Shown: positions 55,230-64,000 of the stretch, in pieces
Layout: each line of letters starts with the position of its first letter
Position numbering within the stretch: the first letter of the stretch is position 1
Assembly: GCF_949987515.2 (NCBI RefSeq)
Contig: NC_082694.2
Span: 46,338,451-46,402,450, forward strand
Length of the DNA: 64,000 bases
Source of the DNA: Delphinus delphis
Taxonomy: Eukaryota > Chordata > Mammalia > Artiodactyla > Delphinidae
Reading direction: 5' to 3'
Made by a program: the position numbers and the translations under genes
The notes under the pieces: generated by a model
Seen by the model: the letters and a program-made list of their open reading frames with translations, nothing else
Databases searched by the model: none
Told to the model about the DNA's origin: nothing

Positions 55230-56495
55230 AGTAAAAATGGGCAGGAAAGAAATCAACAGAACAGAGTAATCAATAATTTTGGAACAATGAAAATGCTGTG
55301 ACCTATACATAATGGGTATAGCAGGAGGAGAATAAAGGTAACAAAGAACAGAAAATATTTTTAAAAAATGACTGAGAATCTCCCCAAATGAATGTCTGAC
55401 ACTAAATCCACAACATCCAAACTTAGAGGAACATATGAATAGTGAAGAAAACTGACCAATATCTCTCAGGAACATCAATGCAAAAATCCTCAGCAAAATA
55501 TTAACAAATCGAATCCAACAATATTTTGAGAGAATTTTATATCATGAATGAGAGGGAATAATCCCAGGAGTGCAAGGCTGGTTCAACATTCTAAAATCAA
55601 ATAATTATATCCATCATATCAACACCCTAAAGACAATCATTAGCATATGAATAGATTCAGAAGAACTTTGAAAAAAATCTAACACCCATTCTTCATAAAA
55701 ACTCTCAGTTAAAGAAATAGACTGGAGCTTTCTCAAGTTGATAACAAAGATCTACTGGACACTTTTATCTTACATCATGATTAATGGTCAAAAACATGAA
55801 GCTTTTCCACTAAGTTCAGGTAAAAGCAAGGATGTTCCCTTTCATGACTCCTTTTCCATATTTTACTCCAAGTCCTTGCTAATGCAATAAGGCACGAAGA
55901 TAAATAAAACAAATACAGATTGGGTAGAAAAAAATGAAAGCAGCCTAAATAAAATGTGGACCAATATACTTTATGGACACCTCACCAAAGAAAATAGACA
56001 CTATGCATATAAGTATACAGAAGAATAATTCAGATTACATGCTGCCATCAAAAATCAAATTAACAATACAATTACATATGATTTTAGCCATTAGAATGGC
56101 TAAAATGTGAACAGTTACAAGAACAAATTCTGTAGGGGATGTGGAACAATAGGAAATGTCATTTGTTATTGGTGGAAATGAAAAATAATACAGCTACTTT
56201 GGTAGTCTGATTGACACTTGCTATAATGTTGAACATTCCCTTACTGTACAATCCAGCAAGTGTTCTCATGGATATTTACTGAAAGTAGTTTAAAACATAC
56301 GTCCAGATGAAAACGTGCATATGGATATTTATAGCACCTAGTTCAATATTGCCAAAATGTGAATGAAACTAATGTGAATGAAACTAAGGTGTCCTCCAAT
56401 AGGTGAATGAAATGATATAGTATTAATATATTCTGGGAATGGGATAATATTGAGCACTAAAACAGTAAGCTATCAAGCCATAAAAATATGTGGGA
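55230..56495 (+). mobile_element. old L1 ORF2 fragment
   Basis: Sense landmarks: ctcaggaacatcaatgcaaa, aatcctcagcaaaatattaa, tgcaaggctggttcaacatt, ttcccttactgtacaatcca and acctagttcaatattgccaa, in the order of ORF2 and its 3' part. Heavily mutated. Confidence 0.78.
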
Positions 56496-56504
56496 ATTCT
56501 TGTT

Positions 56505-58020
56505 TTCTTTTGAAATATAGGTGATTTTCTTTATTTTGTAATTTAAATTTTCTTGGAGTATAGTTGATTTACAATGTTGTGTTCATTTCAGCTGCACAGC
56601 AAGTGATTCAGTTACACATATGCATATATTCATTCTTTTTCAGATTCTTTTCTGATAAAGGTATTCCCAGAATATTGAGTAGAGTTCCCTGTGCTATACA
56701 GTAGGTCCTTGTTGCTTATCTATGTTATATATAGTAGTATTCATATGTTTCCCCCAAGTTCCTGATTTATCCCTACCCCCCACCTTTCCCCTTTGGTAAC
56801 CATAAGTTTGTTTTCCAAGTCTGTGAGTCTGCCCCTGTTTTGTAAGTTAGTTCATTTGTATCAATTTTTAGGTTCCACCTAGAAGTGATATCATACAATA
56901 TTTGTCTTACTGTGTCTGACTTACTTCACTTAGTACAATCATCTCTAGGTCCATCCATGTTACTGCAATTGGCATTATTTTCTTCTATTTTATGGCTGAG
57001 TCATATTCCATTATATATATGTATCACATATTCTTTACCTATATTCATATGTTGATGGACATTTTGGTTGCTTCCATGTCTTCGCTATTGTAAAGAGTGT
57101 TGCAGTAAACATTTGGGAAGATGTGTCTTTTCGATTTATGCTTTCCTCCAGATATGCGCACAGGAGTGAACTTGCTGGATCATCTGGTAGCTCTATTTTA
57201 TTTTATTTTATTTCATTTCATTTCAATTTCAATTTTTTTGGAGTATAGTTGATACAATGTTGTGTTACTTTCTGCTGCACAGCAAAGTGAAGCAGTTATA
57301 CATATATCCAATCCTTTTTGGATTCCTTTCCCATACAGGTCATTACAGAGTATTGAGTAGAGTTCCCTGTGCTATACAGTAGACCCTTATTTGTTATCTC
57401 TTTTATATATAGTGGTGTGTATATGTCAATCCCAAGTTCCAGTTTATCCCTCCCGTCTCCCCTTACTCTGGTAACCTCCATTCTGTGCCCCATAATGACT
57501 GTTACCAATTGGCATTGCCACCAGTAATGTAGTATTGGTGGCACAGTGGTTAAGAATCCGCCTGCCAGTGCAGGGGACACAGGTTCGAGCCCTGGCCCAG
57601 GAAGATCCCACACGCCGCAGAGCAACTAAGCCCGTGTGCCACAACTACTGAGTCTGCACTCTAGAGCCCACGAGCCACAACTACTGAGCTCACGTGCCAC
57701 AACTACAGAAGCCTGTGAGCCTAGAGCCTGTGCTCCACAACAAGAGAAGCCACCGCAAACAGAAGGCTGCGTACCACAACAATGAGTAGCCCCCACTTGC
57801 TGCAACTATAGAAAAGCCGCACGCAGCAACGAAGACCCAACGCAGATTAAAAATAATAATAATAAGTAGTAGGTTTCTCTTTTTTCCACACCCTCTGAAG
57901 CATTTCTTGTTTCTAGACATTGTGAGGATGGCTATTCTGAGTGGTTCCAGGTGATATTTCTTTGTACATCTGATTTGCATTTGTCTAACTTAAAGCAATG
58001 GTGAGCATCTTCATATGTGC
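56505..58020 (-). mobile_element. L1 3' end with a nested L1 3' end and a SINE
   Basis: An outer L1 3' UTR and ORF2 tail (56510-57190, continuing at 57475-57535 and 57863-58020) is interrupted by a second, shorter L1 3' UTR (57190-57475) headed by a (ttta)/(tttca) run, and by a SINE at 57536-57862. The outer element matches on both sides of each insert (gcattgccaccagtaatgta before, ttccacaccctctgaagcat after). Confidence 0.8.
57536..57862 (+). mobile_element. tRNA-derived SINE, slightly 5'-truncated
   Basis: It begins at ttggtggcacagtggttaag (the usual cttccc head is gone) and ends in an aaaaataataataataa tail. It is inserted in L1 ORF2. Confidence 0.9.
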
Positions 58021-58029
58021 TTTTTTTTT

Positions 58030-58755
58030 TGAACAGTGTGAGTAAAATTTACCCCTTGAAAAAGAGTTATTGAAAGGTTGCCTTGTTTTGAAGTCTATTT
58101 CGATTACCTACCCCAAGGTATTTCTTGAGGGCTGTTGTCATTTACAGCTCCCCAGGCATTGTGAATATGAAGTGCCTATAAGGTCCAGTTTTAGAATTGT
58201 TGTTATGGGAAACAGAAGGCGGCAGGATTTCTACTGTCCCCCTCTGGTTACTGACACAACCTTAGATGTAGGGAAAGTCCTGTTCCTGGGTTTTAAATTA
58301 GAGTGGAATGTGCCTGACCAAACATGTAAGGACTTCTGTCCCATTCCTTCTTCCCCCTTACCCTTCATCCCCCAAACAAGTATAAACCCCTGCAAAATCA
58401 CCTGTTGAGGGTGCTGTCTTGTAGAGTTGGATGAGCCTAATGAAGGAGTCAGGAGGTCGGAACCCAAACACCAGGATATGTTGAGACCAGGTGATTTTCC
58501 AAATGTCATCCAGCCCAGAGAGTCCACCATCCTTTGGGTGTCAGAGGGTTGGTTTAGTAGTATGAGGGCACACTTAGATCTGGAGATTGTGATCCCATGC
58601 AGAGGGGACCAGGTACTACATGTTCAAGGGGTCGAATTAGCTGGCATATCCTCCTGAGGTCCTCAGGCCCACAACAGTCCAGCCTTGGGACCAAATTGGG
58701 TCTGTGCCCAGGGATGTGACACTAGCACGTTAACTGAGACTAAACGAATTTAGTG
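58030..58755 (-). repeat. diverged X segment of the L1 satellite
   Basis: It aligns loosely with the X segments at 59701-60478 and 62344-63128: ggcggcaggatttctactgt / aggggcaggatttctacag; taaattagagtggaatgtgc / actagagtggcatatgc; cctgttgagggtgctgtctt / gctgttgagtgtgctgcctt; cccatgcagaggggaccagg / cccatggaatgggggccagg. No palindrome or L1 tail precedes it, so the array is eroded here. Confidence 0.65.
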
Positions 58756-58759
58756 ATCA

Positions 58760-60478
58760 TTTTTCTTTTCTATAATTCAATTTTAAATTTATAATGGAGT
58801 ATAGTTGATTTACCATGTTGTGTTTGTTTTTGATATACACCAACGTGATTCACTTATACAGAGATGACTATATATTCTTTCTGGAATTATTTTCCCATTG
58901 AGGTTACTAAAGGGTGTTGAGAAGAGTTACAAGTGCTCTACAGAAGGTCCATGTTGATTACAAGTTTTCTCTCTGTAAATATGTATATACTAACTCCAAC
59001 CTCACGATTTATGCCTCCAACACACCTTTCCAGTTTGGTAACCATAAGTTTGTGTTCTAAGTCTGGGACTCTGTTTCTGTGTTGTAAGATAGTACCTTTG
59101 TATCAATTATTAGATTCCACTGATAAGTAATATCATATGATATTTATCATTGTCTGATTTATGACACTTAGTATGAATGTATCTATGTCCTTCCGAGTGG
59201 CTGCAAATGGCCTTATTCCATTCTTTTCATGGCTGAGTAATATTCCATTGTACATATCTACCAAAATTTCTTCATCCAGTCTTCCTTCCAAGGGCGTTTA
59301 GGTAGCTTCCAAGTAGAGGCTCTTGTAAACAGGGCTGCATAAATTTTGGAGTGCCTGGGTCCTGTCAATTTACTTTTTTTCCAAGATACAGGCCCAGGAG
59401 TGGAAGCACCATATGCTCCGAAGCTCTGTTTTTGAGATTTTTAAGGAATCACCACCCACTTCTCCACAGTGGCTGTTAGCACTTTACATTCCCACCATCA
59501 GCTTGTCAGGGTTCCCTTTTCTCCACGCCCTGTCCTGCATTTCAGGTTTTATACTTTGTGAGCTTGGCCATTCTGACTGTTGCGAAGTGATACCTCTTTG
59601 TAGTATTAATTTACATTGCCCACCTGTTTTGTTGGCCAAAAATGGAGTAAGGGTTTTTCCTGAATATATTAAGGAGTAACGCATACGGCCTTTTTGGCAA
59701 ACTGCATCATTGGCGATGTTCAGCAGCTTTGCATGTGCTTTAATGGCGAGTGCAAACTACCTCTTGAAATCCCTTTCCTGCAATTCTGCCTTGCTTACAA
59801 GGCCTTTACGAATACTTGGATCAAGAAATGACTCCATTAGAGCTGTCAATTACAACCCTGCATGTTTGTGAATTGCAGTGCCCCTGAGTACCAGTTTTCA
59901 ACTTGTTGTTTAGGGAAGCAGCCACAAAGGGGCAGGATTTCTACAGACCCATTCCGGTTACTGGGGCACCTGAAGGATAGGGAAATTCTTCTTCCAGATT
60001 AGGAAACTAGAGTGGCATATGCCTGTCCAAACATCTAGGGCTTATGTCTCATTCCATCCCCCCATTCCCCTTCTTCACACAGAAAATTCCAAGCTGTGCA
60101 AAACTGGCTGTTGAGTGTGCTGCCTTCCCAAAGTGGGGAGACTCTAAGGAAAGGAGCTGGTGAACCCGAATACCAGGAGAAGTGGAGATGAGGTGACTTT
60201 TCCAAACTTCCCCGAACACACGGTGTACCATCCTCTGGATGTCCCATTCATGTTTTAGCTGTAGGAATGGTCCCCTGCACCTGGAGATATGGGACCCATG
60301 GAATGGGGGCCAGGCAGTATTACTCTAAAAGTGCTGCATTTGCTGTCCCATCCTCACCAAGCCTCTCAGACCCAGGAGTGTAGAGCCTTACATCCCAGCC
60401 AGCTGTGTGTCTAGATGTGTTCAGTCCAGGTTGCATCACAGCCCTTGAACAAATTTTGTAAGAATTTCTCTCTCACTG
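58760..60478 (-). repeat. L1-derived satellite unit, minus strand (complete)
   Basis: Read on the minus strand: X 60478-59701, palindrome 59700-59632, L1 tail 59631-58760. It mirrors the left-end units in opposite orientation. The plus strand shows tgatacctctttgtagtatt beside the palindrome and caagctgtgcaaaactggct in X. The distance to the next palindrome position is 1738 bp. Confidence 0.75.
59632..59700. mobile_element. degenerate palindrome, right array
   Basis: ttggccaaaaatggagtaag against gtaacgcatacggccttttt, centre tgaatatatta. Clearly the same element as at 1419, with more mismatches. Confidence 0.7.
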
Positions 60479-61408
60479 TCTTTTTTTTGTTCTTGTTATT
60501 TTATAATGGGGTATAGCTGATTTTCAATACTGTCTTTCTTCCTGCTCTACATCTATCCACTTGATTCACTTAAAGAGAGACATTAATAAATTCTTTTACA
60601 GATTCTTACCAGTCTTATATATCCTTTTCCTGTGACAACAGTGTGCTGAGTCCAACTCTTTGAGATATACAGTAGGTCCTGTCGATTACCTATTTTGTTT
60701 ATGGAACTGTATCTGTGCTAATTCCAACCTTCTCATTTATGTATCACCCCACCCAACCATTCTCCTTTAGCAGCCATAACTGTGTTTTCTAAATGTGTGA
60801 CTCTGTTTCTATTTTGTAATTGAGTTCATGTGTAGCCATTTTTAGATACCATCTATAAGTGATACCTTATGATAAGTCTCTTTTTTATGTCTGACTTATG
60901 TCACATAGAATGATCGTACCTCAGACTCCACGAGTTGCTGCAACTGGCCTTATTTCACTGATTTAATTGCTCAGTAATATTCCATTGTACATAAGTACCA
61001 CATCTTCTTTATCCATTTTTTACTTCCAAGGACATGTAAGTTGTACCCAAGTCGAGGCATTTCTAAACAGAGCAACAGTAAACGTAGCGGTGCCTGTGTC
61101 CTGTTGATATTTGGTTTACCCAAGATATACGCCCAAGAGTGGAAGTGCCGTATGCGCTGTGTCTCTGCATTTTAGATGTTTCAGGAAACACCATACACTT
61201 CTCCAGAGAGTCCTTTGCTATTTACATCACCCCCATCAGCTTAACAAGGCTCCCTTTTCTCCATGGCCTGTGCTGCATTTCTGGTTTTACACTTTTCCAG
61301 GATGGCCCTTTTGACGAATGCAAAGTGAGACTTCTTTGTAGTGCTGATTTGCATTTGGTGCTTGTTTGGATGGCCAAAAAGAGCGTATGTGTTTTTCCCG
61401 AATATATT
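60479..61408 (-). repeat. truncated satellite unit: L1 tail plus half palindrome
   Basis: The L1 tail is at 61369-60479 and the half palindrome at 61408-61370. The X segment and the other half of the palindrome are absent. On the minus strand the preceding unit's L1 tail ends at ccatcataaaaata and passes straight into aatatattcgggaaaaacac. About 840 bp are missing relative to a normal unit. Confidence 0.75.
61370..61408. mobile_element. half palindrome
   Basis: The arm tggccaaaaagagcgtatgt continues to the aatatatt centre and then stops at neighbouring L1 sequence. Confidence 0.75.
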
Positions 61409-63128
61409 TATTTTTATGATGGGGTTTAGCTGATTTCCACTGATGTGTTTATGCCGCGTTACACCCACTTGATTCACTTACAGAGAGATATCAGTAAATA
61501 CTTTTTAAGATTCTTAATTGTCAGATATATTCTTTGGCAGTGAATAGGGGGTGTTGAGTCCAGTTCATTGAGCAAAGAGTAGGTCTTGTCTATTATATAT
61601 TTGGTTTATGGAACGGTATCTGTGCTAATTTCAAACTCTGGTTTTATGCATCACCCCACCTCACCTTTCCCCTTAAACTGGCATAAGTGCGTTTTGTAAA
61701 TGTGTGATTCTGTTCTGTTTTGTAATTCAGCTCATGTGTAGCCATGTTTACATTCCCTCTATAAGTGATATCTTATGATAAGTTTTTTTCTGTGTGACTT
61801 CTTTCACTTAGAATCATCGTACCTAAATCCACTCATTATGCTGCTACTAGCCTTATGACGTTGATTTCATGGCTGAGTGATATTCCATTGTACATAAGTA
61901 CCACAACCTCTTTATCCATTTTACTCTTTCCTGGGATATATAAGGTGTACCGAAGTCGAGGTTGTTGTAAACAAAACAGCCCTAAACTTTGGGGTGCCTG
62001 AGTCCTGTCGATTTCTGGTGTTCCGAAGATATACGCCCGTAAGTGGAAGTGCCCTATGCTCTGTAGCTCTGTTTTTTTAATGTTTTAGGAAACACCATAC
62101 ACTATGCCAGTGGCCGTTGGCAATTTACATCCCGCCCATCAGCGTAACAAGGCTCCCTTTTCTCCATGTCCTGCATTTCTGGTTTTTACATTTTTTCAGG
62201 ATGGGCCTTTTGAACCATGCAAAGTGAGACTTATTTTTTATGCTGATTTGCAGTGCCCGCTTGATTGGTTGGCCAAAAAGGGGGCATATGCCTTTTTTCC
62301 GGAATATATTCAGGAAAAAATGCATACGCCCTTTTAGGCCAACTTCATCATTGTTGACATTCTGCCGCTTTGCATGTGATTTAAGGAGAGTCCAATCTAC
62401 CTCTTGAAAACTGTTTCCTGCAATTCTGCTTTGCTTTCAAATCCTCTTCCTTGCCTTACCTCTATATATTTTTGGATGACAGTTATCATTTATAACCCTG
62501 CAGGTCTGTGAATGGCAGTGACGCTGAGCTCCATTTTTCAAATCGCCTTTTTTGAAGACGGCTGCAAAACCACAGGATTGCTTCAGGCTCTATGCTGGTT
62601 CCAGGGGGTAGGCTGAACCTTTGGTTAATTCTTCTTCCTGATGGGAAATTAGACTGACATGTGCCTGTCGAAACACCTACAGCTAGTCTGTCATTGGTTC
62701 CCCTTCTTCCCGTTCATCCTCCGCACTAATTGCAGACTGTGCGAAACAGGAGGTTAAAGGCGCTGACTCTCCAAGTGGGGAGATTGTTAGTAAAGTGGTT
62801 GGAATGGGAAACCTGAGCACCAGGAGATGAAAAATGAGGTGCGTTGTAGAAACCATTCCCGATCACACGGTGTACCATTCTCTGGGTTTCCATGCATGTT
62901 GTAGCTGTAGGTATATTCTCTTGAACCTGGAGAGTTGGGACCCCTGGAATGGGTAGCACACATATTTCTTTAAAGGACCTGTATTTGCTCACCAAACCTC
63001 ACCAATCCTCTCAGCCCCAAGAGTGTCCAGACTTATGTCTCATCAAGCTGTGTGTGTAGGTGCGGTCAATCCACGATGCATCACAGTCCCTGAATGAATT
63101 TTGTAAGACTTTCTCTCTCTTTCACTAT
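61409..63128 (-). repeat. L1-derived satellite unit, minus strand
   Basis: X 63128-62344, palindrome 62343-62270, L1 tail 62269-61409, the last cut short at its A-rich end by the deletion at 61408. Landmarks are shared with the left array in reverse complement (gatcacacggtgtaccattc, tacctcttgaaaactgtttc). Confidence 0.75.
62270..62343. mobile_element. degenerate palindrome, right array
   Basis: ttggccaaaaagggggcata against gcatacgcccttttaggcca, around a cggaatatattcagg centre. Slightly longer than the others through A/T run expansion. Confidence 0.75.
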
Positions 63129-64000
63129 CTTTTTTTTTTTGTTTGAAATTTATTCTTATAATGGGGTTTAGCTGATTTTCACTGCTGTGTTTATGCCGCT
63201 TTACACATCCATGATTCACTTACAGAGAAATATCAATATATATGTTTTAAGATTCTTACTAGTCAGACATATTCTTCTGTGGTGAATAGGGGGTGTTCAG
63301 TCCAGTTCATTGAGCAAGGAGTAGGTCTTGTCTATTAAATATTTGGTTTATGGAACACTATCTGTGCTAATTTCAAACTCTGGTTTTATGCATCACCCCA
63401 CCTCACCTTTCCCCTTAAGCAGGCATAAGTGCGTTTTCTAAATGTGTGACTCTCTTCTGTTTTGTAATTCAGCTCATGTGTAGCCATGTTTACATTCCCT
63501 CTATAAGTGATATCTTATGATAAGTTTCTTTTTCTGTGTGACTTCTTTCACTTACAGTCATCGTGCCTAAATCCACTCATTATGCTGCTGCTGGCCTTAT
63601 GGCATTGATTTCATGGCTGAGTGATATTCCATTGTACATAAGTACCGCAACTTCTTTATCCATATTTCTCTTTCTTGGGATATTTAAGGTGTACGGAAGT
63701 CGAGGTTTTTGTAAGCAGAGAAGCCCTAAACTTTGGGGTGGCTGTGTCTTGTTGATTTTTAGTTTTCCCATGATATATGCCCATGAGTGGAAGTGGCCTA
63801 TGCTCTGTAGCTCTGTTTTTAACATGTTTCAGGAAACACCATATGCTTCTCTGGAGTGGCTGTTGGCAATTTACATCCTGCCCATCAGTGTAACAAGGCT
63901 CCCTGTTCTCCATGGCCTGTCCTGCCTCTCTGGTTTTTACACTTTTTTCGGATGGCCCTTTGGACCACTGGGAAGAGAGACTTCTTTGTTGTGCGGATTT
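63129..64000 (-). repeat. L1 tail of a further satellite unit, cut by the window end
   Basis: It begins with the T-run at 63129 and proceeds through 3' UTR and ORF2 tail. The 85 aa minus-strand frame at 63656-63913 still reads like the ORF2 C-terminus (PLPLMGIYHGKTKNQQDTAT). It aligns closely with 61430-62250. The array evidently continues beyond the window. Confidence 0.78.

Overview
This is vertebrate nuclear DNA, almost certainly from a cetacean. At least 16 copies of the tRNA-derived cetartiodactyl/cetacean SINE (CHR type; core cttccctggtgg, tail (A)n) are present. Several have clean target-site duplications. LINE-1 3' ends of the cetartiodactyl type are everywhere. Both window ends carry an L1-derived tandem repeat with a period near 1.74 kb, which matches what I recall of the cetacean common satellite (about 1.74 kb in most whales, about 1.58 kb in dolphins; reported as built from an L1 3' end). 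No intact protein-coding gene was found. The long open frames are transposon remnants or chance frames in GC-rich DNA.

Layout. 1-830: LTR-like, MIR-like and L1 fragments. 830-5429: three L1-satellite units on the plus strand, each with a ~70 bp palindrome. 5430-11475: left arm of an old inverted duplication (SINE, MLT1-type LTR, ERV reverse-transcriptase scrap, old L1, L1 5' end). 11476-14215: GC-rich, subtelomere-like DNA with two minisatellites and a CA-rich tract. 14215-15110: old L1. 15131-16380: nuclear mitochondrial insert (ND1, tRNA-Leu, 16S). 17715-18460: CpG island with a possible splice donor. 21125-21605: a related GC-rich segment that has lost most CpGs. 24640-29915: old L1 with an internal RT deletion. 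30741-32105: old L1. 32106-35715: anonymous DNA with one small retrocopy. 35716-42737: nested L1s split by a 2285 bp Tigger/pogo DNA transposon and several SINEs. 43263-49440: a younger, nearly complete minus-strand L1 with broken ORF1 and ORF2. 48790-55060: right arm of the inverted duplication. 55230-58020: L1 fragments. 58030-64000: L1-satellite units again, now on the minus strand.

The large-scale architecture is the most notable feature. Two satellite arrays face each other in opposite orientation, and between them lie two inverted ~6 kb arms separated by ~37 kb. The right arm looks like the donor: its SINE keeps both target-site duplications and its L1 is nearly complete. The left arm is cut at the SINE 5' end on one side and inside the L1 5' region on the other. 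Each arm also carries an insertion the other lacks, so the duplication is not recent.

Limits. Repeat names are assigned by eye. Boundaries of old elements are good to tens of bases at best. Divergence estimates come from short manual alignments.
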